Counted from the first letter of the stretch, positions 22,170 to 30,740 are shown. The stretch: DNA of 44,166 bases from CAYQFQ01 sp964416925 (GCA_964416925.1 CAYQFQ010000003.1:1-44166); one strand, 5' to 3'. Numbers and translations: made by a program. The notes: generated from the sequence alone by a model not told the origin.

Positions 22170-23696
22170 TTAAACTCTTTTATTTTTCTTCTCATTCTCT
22201 AGGAAGTTCTTGATGAATCTTTTAGCCATATTCGTCTTTACCATCTCGATCCACTTTGTACTTGGTTTACTTGAATCCTTCGTAACTATCTCTGCGATAT
22301 CTCCATTTTTTAATTCGGTCTTGAGCGCAACCATCTTGCCGTTTATCGTCGCACTATTTGTGTGGTTTCCTATGTCAGAGTGAATAGCATACGCAAAGTC
22401 GAGAACGGTAGAACCAATTGGCAGATCTACCACTTCACCCTTTGGTGTAAAGACGAATATTCTTTGTCCGAAGAAGTCTGTTTTTACGTCAGACATGAAT
22501 TCATCTCTTTCGGTTTCTGTGACGATACCTTTTTGAGAGTCCGCAAGATCCTTGACCCACGCCGGGGCGTCTTCTGATATAGATTTTTTGTTTGCACTGG
22601 CAAAGTCAAGAAATTTCGGAAGCAATTGTTTAAACCAAGTCATCTCGGTGGTTTCTTTTCGTTGGCTTTTGCTGGATTTATATGAGAAATGAGAAGCCAA
22701 ACCATATTCGGCGTTGGTGTGCATTTCGTGGGTTCTTATCTGTATTTCAACTATTGCACCGTCACCAGTAAATACTGTGGTATGGAGGGACTGATAACCG
22801 TTTGGTTTTGGAAAGGCAATATAGTCTTTTATTCTTCCTGGTAGCGGAACCCAGTGGCTATGAATAATTCCGAGAACTCTATAACAGTCAGATACCGTTT
22901 CTACCGATACTCTAAGTGCTAAGATATCATAAACTTTTTCAATATCGTTTCCTTTTGTTCCGAGTTTTTTATAAAGACTATAGATACCTTTCTGCCTATA
23001 ATCTGAACGGAAGTTTAATATATTTTCTTTTGCGAGTGCTTTTTTAACTGACTTAAGGAATTTTTCTAAATTAGGAAGGCTTTCTTCCTTTTTCTGACTT
23101 AACATATTTTCTGTCTCAAAATAATTTTTACTATCAACATACGAAAAAGAAATATCTTCAAGTTCACGAGAAATTTTTCTTATTCCGAGCCTATATGCGA
23201 GAGGTGCATATATTTCAAGAGTTTCCAACGCAATTCTAAGTTGTTTGTCAGGTCTGACATGTCGTAGAGTCTTCATATTGTGTAGTCTATCTGCAAGTTT
23301 AATTATCAACACCCTGACATCCTGAGCAGCGGCCACAATAAATTTTCTAAAACTTTCCACAAATCTTTCAGCTCCTCGGTATTTTACTTTTCCCAATTTT
23401 GTTACGCCATTGATAAGAAATAGGATTTCTTCACCAAAATTTTGTCTTATTTCTTCTTCTGTTGCGACCCCATTCTCAACAGAATCATGCAAATATCCAG
23501 CTGCTATTGTAACAGCGTCCATTTTAAGATTAGCTAGATTTTTTGCCGTCTCATGGCAGTGTATAAAATATGGTTCACCGGAAAATCTCACTTGATCTTT
23601 GTGTGCTTTTTCTGCAAAATCGTAAGCTTTATTTATAAGCTCTTTGTCTTGTTCAGTCGGCGCATCCATTAAGTTGAATATATCTTTAGATGACAT
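22170..23696 (-). CDS. RelA/SpoT-family (p)ppGpp synthetase/hydrolase, short form
   Basis: 508 residues against about 700-740 for long Rel proteins. The HD hydrolase domain has HDSVEN (70-75) where the family has HDxxED, and KLADRLHNMKTL. The synthetase domain is well preserved: YRQKGIYSLYKKL, DILALRV, GRIKDYIAFPKPNGYQSLHT, EIQIRT. A TGS domain follows (IFVFTPKGEVVDLPIGST). The helical, zinc-finger and ACT domains are missing. Synthesis therefore looks intact, hydrolysis possibly weakened, and ribosome sensing reduced. It is the last gene before the convergent parB and has no obvious Shine-Dalgarno. Confidence 0.92.
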   Translation of the reverse strand: MSSKDIFNLMDAPTEQDKELINKAYDFAEKAHKDQVRFSGEPYFIHCHETAKNLANLKMDAVTIAAGYLHDSVENGVATEEEIRQNFGEEILFLINGVTKLGKVKYRGAERFVESFRKFIVAAAQDVRVLIIKLADRLHNMKTLRHVRPDKQLRIALETLEIYAPLAYRLGIRKISRELEDISFSYVDSKNYFETENMLSQKKEESLPNLEKFLKSVKKALAKENILNFRSDYRQKGIYSLYKKLGTKGNDIEKVYDILALRVSVETVSDCYRVLGIIHSHWVPLPGRIKDYIAFPKPNGYQSLHTTVFTGDGAIVEIQIRTHEMHTNAEYGLASHFSYKSSKSQRKETTEMTWFKQLLPKFLDFASANKKSISEDAPAWVKDLADSQKGIVTETERDEFMSDVKTDFFGQRIFVFTPKGEVVDLPIGSTVLDFAYAIHSDIGNHTNSATINGKMVALKTELKNGDIAEIVTKDSSKPSTKWIEMVKTNMAKRFIKNFLENEKKNKRV

Positions 23697-23799
23697 TATC
23701 TTTCTATCGTATAACTTAGGAACAAAAATAGCAAACGTTTTTCTGGTAATACTGTGGAATATTAGTTATTTTAATCTGTTACTATTTAATATATTAAAG

Positions 23800-23828
23800 A
23801 AACCCCCAGATTTTTATCTGAGGGTGTA
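23800..23828 (-). terminator. Terminator after Nudix gene 1
   Basis: The stem CCCCCAGAT/ATCTGAGGG (23803-23811 and the arm ending near 23824) is followed on the minus strand by TTTCTTT. Confidence 0.75.
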
Positions 23829-23839
23829 TAAAAATAATA

Positions 23840-24427
23840 CTATAAAACCAAAAGGATCCTGCTTACGCCTAATATAGAAGGAGAAGGTGTAATCCTAGGA
23901 TTCTTATAGGCTTCGAATGCTTTTCGAACCGCATTGATTTCATCTTCAAATAGTGCAATCACCACGGTATGGGCGCCGAAGAATTTCATTTCCTCATATA
24001 TTTTTATTGGACCATTATTCCCTTCAAATTCTTCTTTCGTTAATGGGTCAAGACCACCAGTACATGGATTTAAACGTATTAATTTTAGGTCATCTTCCGC
24101 TACGAGAGCACTATATATTCTCACTTCAATCTCATTTGAATTGTTATAGACAATTTCCTTAAGGGAAGAATTGTTGCCTAAAATTATTCTCGCAAATTCA
24201 TCTCCAAAATCATCTTGAGATTTTCGAAGAAGACCCTGAAGAAAATCTTCATTTTCTTCAAGTTTACCGTGGGCAGATATTTTACAACACCCGGGGTAAC
24301 TGAGTCGTTCTTTATTTTTGAAATCCCATCTTCCAATGCGTTGAAGAACAACAGCTAGTTTTCTATTTCCAATTGCATCAACGAGTTCCGTCATTACAAT
24401 TAGCCCAACAAATCTTTCCTTCTTCAT
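23840..24427 (-). CDS. Nudix-like protein 1, degenerate motif
   Basis: 195 residues, a Nudix-fold relative. The box position reads GKLEENE (54-60) then RKSQDDFGD (68-76) where the consensus is REUxEExGU, so the catalytic glutamate after Arg is Lys and the EE pair is DD; activity may be lost or altered. It shares SYPGC..SAHGKLE.NEDFL with Nudix gene 3 and is closer to it than to gene 2. AAGGAG lies 7 nt before the ATG. It is followed by its own terminator. First of a tandem set between relA and topA; the substrate is unknown. Confidence 0.75.
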   Translation of the reverse strand: MKKERFVGLIVMTELVDAIGNRKLAVVLQRIGRWDFKNKERLSYPGCCKISAHGKLEENEDFLQGLLRKSQDDFGDEFARIILGNNSSLKEIVYNNSNEIEVRIYSALVAEDDLKLIRLNPCTGGLDPLTKEEFEGNNGPIKIYEEMKFFGAHTVVIALFEDEINAVRKAFEAYKNPRITPSPSILGVSRILLVL

Positions 24428-24574
24428 AGCGCAGCTCCTTTTTGGTGTTATGAAAGATCAACTTTAATTAAAGCTAAAAATGTATTCTTCTTATTACATT
24501 AGATACTTATCATGCCTTTAAGTAAAGCAAAAAAAATATTGTTTTCACGATAAATTCATGTAATAAAAAACATA

Positions 24575-24612
24575 ATAAATTCGCCTCAAACCTGATTAGG
24601 TTTGAGGCGATA
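24575..24612 (-). terminator. Terminator after Nudix gene 2
   Basis: A 13-bp stem TCGCCTCAAACCT/AGGTTTGAGGCGA (24581-24593 with 24598-24610); the T-rich side is on the minus strand. It lies about 80 bp after the stop of gene 2. Confidence 0.75.
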
Positions 24613-24692
24613 TACCTCTTCATTGACTCGTTTTGTGCAGTCATTCTTTGTGATGCTAGAATGGTGACTTTTTTCCATCATTAATCAGACTG

Positions 24693-25226
24693 TTAGTTGA
24701 TTTCAAAGGCCTTTTCCAAATATTTTTTAGGAAGACTTGTTATGGTTATATTGTTTAAATCTGTTACCGAAAATTTTGGTCCTCCAAAATCTTTATAAAT
24801 TAGATTGTCTAAATCTGATCTTTTGATGATTTCCATTCCTCCCGTTGAGATATCTAGTTTAAAGTCTTTTAAAATGTCTGAAGATAGAAAGGTTGTCCAA
24901 ACAAAAATTTTGTCGCCATCATCTTCTGTTTTTTCATAAAGTTTTTTTGGATTGGATGCTAGGACTTTTTGTTTGGCTTTTTCACCAAGTTCCTCAGCCA
25001 TTTCTCTTTCTAAGGCTTGCTCTGGAGTTTCTCCTGGCTCTGCTTTTCCGTATGAAGTCATTTCACAAAGGCCGGCAAAAGATTGCCATTTAAAACCATT
25101 TTCATTCTCAGTGTCAATTTTTCCTCTTCGTTGAAGAATCGCAACCAGTTCTTCTGGAGAATCGGCCGATAATTTTAACTTGGTTACAATTAATATCCCT
25201 ACAAATATTCTAGATTTTTTTTCCAT
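24693..25226 (-). CDS. Nudix hydrolase 2, canonical motif
   Basis: 177 residues with a full Nudix box, GX5EX7REUxEExGU: GKAEPGE (60-66), seven residues, REMAEELGE (74-82), so an active hydrolase of a nucleoside diphosphate linked to another moiety is expected. FAGLCEMTSYGKAE shows the usual strand before the box. The AT-rich start region TTTTTTCCATTTAAAAA (minus-strand ATG at 25226) occurs again just beyond the assembly gap at 25287-25303, so the upstream region of this gene is uncertain. The substrate is not deducible. Confidence 0.88.
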   Translation of the reverse strand: MEKKSRIFVGILIVTKLKLSADSPEELVAILQRRGKIDTENENGFKWQSFAGLCEMTSYGKAEPGETPEQALEREMAEELGEKAKQKVLASNPKKLYEKTEDDGDKIFVWTTFLSSDILKDFKLDISTGGMEIIKRSDLDNLIYKDFGGPKFSVTDLNNITITSLPKKYLEKAFEIN

Positions 25227-25276
25227 TTAAAAAGACGACTTGATAAAATCTGAAATTTTCCTTATTTTTTCACAAA

Positions 25277-25286
25277 NNNNNNNNNN
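25277..25286. other. Assembly gap (10 N)
   Basis: A run of ten N. The 17 bases right of the gap (25287-25303) repeat the start region of Nudix gene 2 (25217-25233), including an ATGGAAAAAA on the minus strand preceded by TATGAT and 6 nt. The true gap length is unknown. Confidence 0.98.
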
Positions 25287-25328
25287 TTTTTTCCATTTAA
25301 AAATCATATCACAAAATATACATAAAAA

Positions 25329-25356
25329 AACGCCCCGAGTTGTCACTCGGGGCGTT
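25329..25356 (-). terminator. Terminator after Nudix gene 3
   Basis: A 12-bp GC-rich stem AACGCCCCGAGT/ACTCGGGGCGTT, with TTTTTTT next to it on the minus strand. Confidence 0.88.
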
Positions 25357-25373
25357 ACTGCAGAATGTTCGTC

Positions 25374-25889
25374 TTATTCAGCAGGCTTGCCGGGACGAAT
25401 TGCTTGAAAGGCTTTTTTCAGAGCCTCGATCTCGTCGGGGAACATGGCCATAACCCCATCCGGAGCACCTGCTTCTTTCATATCTGGGGTCATCGGGACG
25501 ATCTTCTTGATATCATTTTCCATGATGCGAATTATTTCACCAACGTCCTTTCCGGGGACAATCATATCTACCACGTGCCCCTGAACGAAGGTTGCGAACG
25601 TCTTCACGTGCCTTTTTTCGTTTTCTTCATCCGTCACCAGGGAAAGAGTAGAACCGGCCCGGCATTGCCGAGTGAACTTCTCGCCAAGCTCTTGCATGGA
25701 TTCACGAGTGAGAGCGTCGAGAAAATCCTCATTGTTCTCGAGCCCCCCGTGGCAGGAAACCTGCAAACATCCGGGAAAAGTTTCCGGCTTGCCGGTTTCC
25801 GAGTTGTGTTTTCCACGCTTCTGAAGAACCGCGAAGAAAACTTCATTCAGATCTTTGGAGAGAACGATAAGTCCAACAATCTTTTTCAC
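25374..25889 (-). CDS. Nudix-like protein 3, near-canonical motif, GC-rich
   Basis: 171 residues starting at GTG; a GAGGT ribosome-binding site lies 5-7 nt upstream. The Nudix box is GGLENNE (48-54) and RESMQELGE (62-70): Arg, Glu and the second catalytic Glu are kept, the first of the EE pair is Gln. It resembles gene 1 (FPGC..S.HGGLE.NEDFL) but is much richer in GC, as are the PurH-like and three-helix genes. It has its own TTGACA promoter, which overlaps the 3' end of topA, and its own terminator. An ancestral gene may have been acquired and duplicated, with the copies drifting to host composition. Confidence 0.82.
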   Translation of the reverse strand: MKKIVGLIVLSKDLNEVFFAVLQKRGKHNSETGKPETFPGCLQVSCHGGLENNEDFLDALTRESMQELGEKFTRQCRAGSTLSLVTDEENEKRHVKTFATFVQGHVVDMIVPGKDVGEIIRIMENDIKKIVPMTPDMKEAGAPDGVMAMFPDEIEALKKAFQAIRPGKPAE

Positions 25890-25959
25890 TCAACACCTCG
25901 TCGTTTGGAATCACAAAAGCCTTAAAGAAACACTTCTTTGTTAGCCTTTTCTATTTATT

Positions 25960-25988
25960 ATGTTACACCTTAATTGTTACTTTGTCAA
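25960..25988 (-). promoter_or_regulatory. Promoter of Nudix gene 3
   Basis: On the minus strand, TTGACA (25983-25988), 17-nt spacer, TAACAT (25960-25965). The -35 box lies inside the last codons of topA. Confidence 0.75.
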
Positions 25989-28166
25989 CTTGTCCGGTCT
26001 ATGATTAGGACATTTTTTGTCAGAACACCTCTCGGGTATTGTCTTTGTTCCAACCATCATTAAAGCTCCACAAGTAGGGCATAGATTACCAGTTGGCTTT
26101 GCTTTTATAGCATTCTTACATTTTGGATAATTTGTACAAGAATAGAATATTCCAAATCTCCCTTTCTTCTCTGCCATTTCACCTTGGGCGACAATACCGT
26201 TTTGACCGATTTTGCACATAGGGCATTTAACACCGGTTGTAACTTGTGGTGCGTTTTCATCCTTCTTTATAAATTTACATTTTGGATATAGAAAGCAGGA
26301 AATAAATTTTCCGAATCTCCCTTCTCTTTCAACTAGTTTTCCTTTTCCACATTCAGAACAAATTTCTCCAGTTTCTTTTGGTCCTTGAAGTTCTGATCCA
26401 TCGAGTTTTCTAGCTCCGTCACAATCCGGATATTTATAACAGCTTAAGAATCTACCAGTCTTTCCGAGTTTGATTATCATTCTTGAATCACACTTTGGAC
26501 ATTTCATACTTTCATCTGCGTCGCCGAGGTTTGTGGCCTTCTCCATTTTCTCTTTTGATTTTACCTCTTTGATGAATGGACCGTAAAAATCTTTCAATGT
26601 TTTTACGTATTCTCTTTTACCTTGGGCGATTTCATCTAGCTCATCTTCCATTTCAGCTGTAAAAGTATCGCTTATGTATTGAGCAAAGTTGTTTTCAAGA
26701 AAATCACTGACAACTTCACCTGTGTCGGTTGGGAATAGTGTTCTGTTTTGTTTTTCAACATATTTTCTTTCTTCCAGAGTCTTCATAATAGACGCGTACG
26801 TGGAAGGTCTACCAATACCTCTTTTCTCAAGTTCTTTAATAAGCCCAGCTTCAGTATATCTTCCTGGTGGTTCTGTAAATTTTTCTGTGCTTCTAATGTC
26901 TATGAGTTCTAATTTCTCACCTTCTTTTACTTTTGGTAATTCGACATCTTCACCTCTAGCTTCTGGGTCAGCTTTTAGCCATCCATCAAAGAGTGTTCTT
27001 GAACCGTTAATTGAGAATGTTGGTATTTCTTTATCTTCACCGACTTGAGCAATAATCTTTGTTCTTAGTATTTTTGCATCCGACATTTGAGACGCGACAG
27101 TTCTTTGCCAAATCAGTCTGTATAATCTTTCTTGTTCCTCATTTGCTCCGGCATTTTCCTTGTTGGAATCTGTTGGTCTGATTGCTTCATGAGCTTCTTG
27201 TGCGTTCTTACTTTTTGCTGTAAACACATTCTTTTGTGCATAGTTTGCTCCATATTTTTTGTTTACAACTGTAGATATTTGTTCAATAGCAAATGCACCG
27301 AGATTTGTGCTATCGGTTCTCATGTAGGTGATAAAACCCGCCTCATAAAGCCTCTGGGCTATCATCATTGTCTTTGATGGTGCGTATCCAAGTCGTGTGC
27401 TTGCTGTTTGTTGTAAGGTAGATGTAGTGAAGGGAGCTTTCGCACTTCTTTTTGCTTCTGTCTCATTTATACCTTTTACTTTCCAGATTTCTTTTTTACC
27501 TGTTTCAAGTATTTTTTCAACTTCTTTAATATCTCTTGGTTCTTTGTCGCAGGAAAAAAGTATTTTTGACCCATCTGGAGATTTTGTGTCGGCTTCTATT
27601 GTCCAAAATTGCTCAGGTTTGAAAGCTCGAACTTCTCTTTCTCTTTCCATGATAATTCTGAGAGCAGGGGATTGAACACGTCCAGCAGAAAGCCCATAGC
27701 GAACTTTTTTCCAAATAATTCCAGAAAGGTCATATCCTACAAGTCTGTCCAAAACTCTTCTTGCTTCTTGTGCAACTTTTAAATTATCATCAATATCTCT
27801 AGGGTGTTGGATTGCCTCTTTAATAGCGTCTTTTGTAATTTCATGAAAAACAACTCTTTTGGGATTTTTAAGACCAATAGCTTCCTTTATGTGCCACGCG
27901 ATTGCTTCTCCCTCTCGGTCAGGGTCGGTTGCAAGGAGTACTTCTTCTGCTTTAAGAGATAATGATTTTAGTTCGCTAACTACTTTTTCTTTACCGGGGC
28001 TAATTTCGTAATGGGGAATAAAACCACCTTCAATATCTATTGCTTTTTTGTTGCTTTTTGGTAAATCACGAATATGACCGACACTCGCTCTGACAGTGTA
28101 GGCACCTTCTAAATATTTTTCTATTGTCTTCGCTTTTGACGGAGACTCAACAATTAAAAGTTTCAT
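25977..28166 (-). CDS. topA: DNA topoisomerase I
   Basis: 729 residues from the ATG at 28166 (MKLLIVESPSKAKT). A longer frame to 28250 exists but adds a non-family leader, and the -10 box TACTAT stands 6 nt before 28166, fitting a leaderless start. It relaxes negative supercoils, opposing gyrase. The Toprim domain has the acidic DPDREGE (81-87); the catalytic tyrosine is Tyr281 in FITYMRTDST. Four C-terminal zinc-ribbon modules follow (CPKCDSRM, CSECGKG, CPMCKIGQ, CPTCGALM starts), with CYKYPDC-type second halves. It is divergent from the Cas2-like gene across a 44-bp palindrome. Confidence 0.96.
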   Translation of the reverse strand: MKLLIVESPSKAKTIEKYLEGAYTVRASVGHIRDLPKSNKKAIDIEGGFIPHYEISPGKEKVVSELKSLSLKAEEVLLATDPDREGEAIAWHIKEAIGLKNPKRVVFHEITKDAIKEAIQHPRDIDDNLKVAQEARRVLDRLVGYDLSGIIWKKVRYGLSAGRVQSPALRIIMEREREVRAFKPEQFWTIEADTKSPDGSKILFSCDKEPRDIKEVEKILETGKKEIWKVKGINETEAKRSAKAPFTTSTLQQTASTRLGYAPSKTMMIAQRLYEAGFITYMRTDSTNLGAFAIEQISTVVNKKYGANYAQKNVFTAKSKNAQEAHEAIRPTDSNKENAGANEEQERLYRLIWQRTVASQMSDAKILRTKIIAQVGEDKEIPTFSINGSRTLFDGWLKADPEARGEDVELPKVKEGEKLELIDIRSTEKFTEPPGRYTEAGLIKELEKRGIGRPSTYASIMKTLEERKYVEKQNRTLFPTDTGEVVSDFLENNFAQYISDTFTAEMEDELDEIAQGKREYVKTLKDFYGPFIKEVKSKEKMEKATNLGDADESMKCPKCDSRMIIKLGKTGRFLSCYKYPDCDGARKLDGSELQGPKETGEICSECGKGKLVEREGRFGKFISCFLYPKCKFIKKDENAPQVTTGVKCPMCKIGQNGIVAQGEMAEKKGRFGIFYSCTNYPKCKNAIKAKPTGNLCPTCGALMMVGTKTIPERCSDKKCPNHRPDKLTK

Positions 28167-28244
28167 TGGTCTATAGTATTGCACACAAATATCTATTGAT
28201 GCAAATATTTGTTTAGTATTGTTAACAATATTTAAAAAAAATTC

Positions 28245-28288
28245 CCACACACTATCAAGTTCGCCATGGCGAACTTGATAGTGTGTGG
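28245..28288. promoter_or_regulatory. Perfect 44-bp palindrome, putative operator
   Basis: Perfect two-fold symmetry around CCATGG (centre between 28266 and 28267). It ends directly before TATAAT (28289-relative, 28289-28294), so a bound dimer would block the Cas2-like promoter and could touch the topA promoter on the other side. Its central 20 bp recur at 28697-28716 after the gene. It might alternatively act as a DNA cruciform or RNA hairpin, but it lies upstream of the predicted transcript. Confidence 0.8.
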
Positions 28289-28301
28289 TATAATATTAAA
28301 T

Positions 28302-28697
28302 ATGAGAAGTCGTTTAAAATATAAAGGGGTTACAGTTAATTCATTAGGTTTACCAATATTAAATTTAAATAAAAAAAATAAAAAGCATTTAGGACGTAAA
28401 TATCATCAATATAAATATTTTGACTCTACACTTGAGGAATCCTCACCCAAAAGGCTTATTGTAATGTATGATATTCCCCATGAAAAGAAAAAAGAAAGAG
28501 ATTGGTTTAGGCGTCATTTAAAAAAGTTTAATTACTTGATGATTCAAAAAAGTGTATGGGTTGGTCCATCACCCCTCCCACCGGAGTTTCTCGCTTATGT
28601 TAAAGCGATAGGTTTGGTTAATCAACTTAAAGCTTTTAAATTGGCTAAACCATTTACAGGAGGTGGAGATAAGTTCGCATTTAATGAACAAAAGTGA
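28302..28697 (+). CDS. Cas2/PaaX-C-like small protein
   Basis: 131 residues from the ATG at 28302, which follows TATAAT by 7 nt (leaderless pattern); an ATG at 28266 lies inside the palindrome and upstream of the -10 box, so it is unlikely. The C-terminal two-thirds reads KRLIVMYDIPHEKKKERDWF, RRHLKKFNYLMIQKSVWVG and PLPPEFLAYVKAIGL: a ferredoxin-like fold with the Asp of the Cas2 first strand (YDI) and the QKSVW motif, as in Cas2 and the C-terminal domain of PaaX-type repressors. The N-terminus (RSRLKYKGVTVN) is basic. There is no cas1 or CRISPR array, and the palindromes on each side suggest an autoregulated DNA-binding protein. Confidence 0.75.
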   Translation: MRSRLKYKGVTVNSLGLPILNLNKKNKKHLGRKYHQYKYFDSTLEESSPKRLIVMYDIPHEKKKERDWFRRHLKKFNYLMIQKSVWVGPSPLPPEFLAYVKAIGLVNQLKAFKLAKPFTGGGDKFAFNEQK

Positions 28698-28716
28698 AGT
28701 TCGCCATGGCGAACTT
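28697..28716. repeat. 20-bp palindrome, second copy of the operator core
   Basis: AAGTTCGCCATGGCGAACTT, identical to the core of the 28245-28288 palindrome. It begins at the last base of the Cas2-like stop codon and lies upstream of greA. Confidence 0.9.
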
Positions 28717-28810
28717 GGCTTCATATATAATATAAATATGATTGGTGGACTTTAGGGTAAAATCTGATATAATGCTGTATATTATTTTAATCATATTATA
28801 AACAAATACT

Positions 28811-29275
28811 ATGGAAGAAAGAGAATATTTGACTAGAGAAAAGTATGAGTTACTAGAAAAGGAACTTATTGAACTCAAGACAGTAAAAAGAAAGGAAGTT
28901 GCTGATTCTTTGGATTACGCAAGGAGCCTCGGAGATCTTTCAGAGAATGCTGAATATCATGAAGCTAGAGAAGCTCAGGCCAATCTAGAAGATAAGATAA
29001 AAAAGCTTGAAAGCTTGCTTAAGAATGCTTCAGTGTTTGAAGATAAGCACACTGATAGAGTCATGATTGGAAGTACTGTTACTGTGAAGAATGAAGCAAC
29101 TGGACAGAGCAAGACAATTCAAATAGTTGGTTCAGAAGAGTCAGATACAGCACAAGGTAAAATTTCAAATAAGTCTCCAATGGGTGCTTCTGTCTTAGGA
29201 AAGAAGAAAGACGAGACATTTAGTTTTACTACTCCAGCTGGCGCTATGAAATATATAGTAGTTAGTATAAAATAG
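28811..29275 (+). CDS. greA: Transcription elongation factor GreA
   Basis: 154 residues. The N-terminal coiled coil carries the acidic tip motif GDLSENAEYHEARE (about 41-54), which enters the RNA polymerase secondary channel to trigger cleavage of backtracked RNA. The C-terminal FKBP-like domain contains SPMGASVLGKKKDE. It is followed after 4 nt by lysS, a greA-lysS pairing also seen in other bacteria. The start lacks a Shine-Dalgarno; TATAAA lies a few bases upstream. Full length for the family. Confidence 0.95.
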   Translation: MEEREYLTREKYELLEKELIELKTVKRKEVADSLDYARSLGDLSENAEYHEAREAQANLEDKIKKLESLLKNASVFEDKHTDRVMIGSTVTVKNEATGQSKTIQIVGSEESDTAQGKISNKSPMGASVLGKKKDETFSFTTPAGAMKYIVVSIK

Positions 29276-29279
29276 TCTT

Positions 29280-30740
29280 ATGGCTTCATTTGAAGAGATA
29301 AGGAAAACAAGAATAGAAAAACTCGATCATCTTAGAAGTGTAGGGATTAACCCCTATCCTGCAACTTGTAATAGAGATTTTTATTTGAAAGATCTTATAA
29401 CAGATTTTGATAATGTTTCCGCTAAAGGAGAGGAAGTGTCTTTGGTTGGACGTATTATGTCTATAAGAGGACAGGGAGGCCTAATCTTCTTTAATATAAA
29501 TGATGGTACCGCTTCATTCCAGGGATTATTGAAAAAAGATGAAATGAAAGAGGCGGTTTTTGATCTTTTTGAAAAGACAGCAGATATCGGTGACTTTATA
29601 GAGATAAAGGGAAGTTTGTTTATCACAAAAAGAGGAGAGAAGACTTCTAAAGTTTCAGAATGGAAAATGCTTACAAAAAGTTTACGTCCACTGCCCGAAA
29701 AGTGGCACGGACTTCAGGACGAAGAAGAAAAAAGCCGAAAAAGATATTTGGATATAATGTTCAATCCAGAGGTAAAAGAAATGGTTCTAAAAAGATCTAT
29801 TTTTTGGAAATCAGTAAGGAATTTTCTTTTGAATAAGAATTTTATGGAAGTAGAAACTCCGGTTTTAGAAAATACCGCCGGCGGTGCAGATGCAAGACCT
29901 TTCTCAACACATTATAATGCACTTGATCTAGATGTTTTCTTGAGGATTTCGCCGGAACTCTGGTTGAAGAGGCTTATGGTTGCTGGTTTCCCAAAGGTTT
30001 TTGAAATTGGCAGAATATTCAGAAATGAGGGGATGGATGCTGAACATTTACAAGATTATACACAGATGGAATTTTACTGGGCCTATGCTGACTATAATGA
30101 TGGTATGAAGTTTGTCGAAGAGATGTATAAATACGTCGCAATGGAAACATTTGGGACTTTGAAATTTAAAATTAAGGGTTTTGATATAGATTTAGACAAG
30201 AAATGGGAGATAATAGATTTTAAAGAAATCATAAAGAGAAACACTTCTATTGATATCGATTCTGCTGATCTAGATGAAATTGAAGCCAAATTACAAGATT
30301 TAAAAATTCAGTATGATGGAAAAGGATTCAATAAAAATCGAGCTATAGATTCTTTGTGGAAATATTGTAGAAAACAGATTGCAGGTCCAGCATTTCTTAT
30401 TAATGTTCCAGTGATGATGGAGCCGCTCGCCAAGAGAAAAGAAAACAATACGGATGTTGTAGAAAGATTTCAAGTTTTACTTGCAGGATCTGAAATGGGT
30501 AAAGGTTTTAGTGAACTAAATGACCCAATTGATCAGATGGGAAGATTTGAAGAACAATCTAAACTCAGAGATGCTGGCGACGATGAGGCACAAATGATGG
30601 ATGGTGAGTTTGTTGAGGCTTTAGAATACGGTATGCCACCAACATGTGGTTTCGTATTCTCTGAGAGACTTTTTAGTTTTCTTATGGATAAACCAGCTAG
30701 AGAATGTCAGATCTTTTCTATAATGAGACCAAGAGACTAA
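29280..30740 (+). CDS. lysS: Lysyl-tRNA synthetase, class II
   Basis: 486 residues. An N-terminal OB-fold anticodon-binding domain (VGRIMSIRGQGGLIFFNIND) is followed by the class II core: motif 1 region VRNFLLNKNFMEVETPVL, motif 2 FRNEGMDAEHLQDYTQMEFY, and a C-terminal motif 3 in GFVFSERLFSFLMDKPAREC. The usual motif 3 glycine run is altered (CGFVFSERL) but the ATP-contacting ER is kept. It charges tRNA-Lys. It lies 4 nt downstream of greA, probably in the same mRNA. Confidence 0.95.
   Translation: MASFEEIRKTRIEKLDHLRSVGINPYPATCNRDFYLKDLITDFDNVSAKGEEVSLVGRIMSIRGQGGLIFFNINDGTASFQGLLKKDEMKEAVFDLFEKTADIGDFIEIKGSLFITKRGEKTSKVSEWKMLTKSLRPLPEKWHGLQDEEEKSRKRYLDIMFNPEVKEMVLKRSIFWKSVRNFLLNKNFMEVETPVLENTAGGADARPFSTHYNALDLDVFLRISPELWLKRLMVAGFPKVFEIGRIFRNEGMDAEHLQDYTQMEFYWAYADYNDGMKFVEEMYKYVAMETFGTLKFKIKGFDIDLDKKWEIIDFKEIIKRNTSIDIDSADLDEIEAKLQDLKIQYDGKGFNKNRAIDSLWKYCRKQIAGPAFLINVPVMMEPLAKRKENNTDVVERFQVLLAGSEMGKGFSELNDPIDQMGRFEEQSKLRDAGDDEAQMMDGEFVEALEYGMPPTCGFVFSERLFSFLMDKPARECQIFSIMRPRD

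Noticed and set aside
25365..25925. Plus-strand frame of 186 codons opposite Nudix gene 3
   Set aside because: The minus strand has the Nudix box, promoter, ribosome-binding site and terminator; this is a GC-rich shadow.
28245..28716. CRISPR array or Cas2 of an active CRISPR system
   Set aside because: Only two palindrome copies flank one gene; there are no regularly spaced repeats and no cas1 or effector. The protein is as close to the PaaX C-terminal domain as to Cas2.
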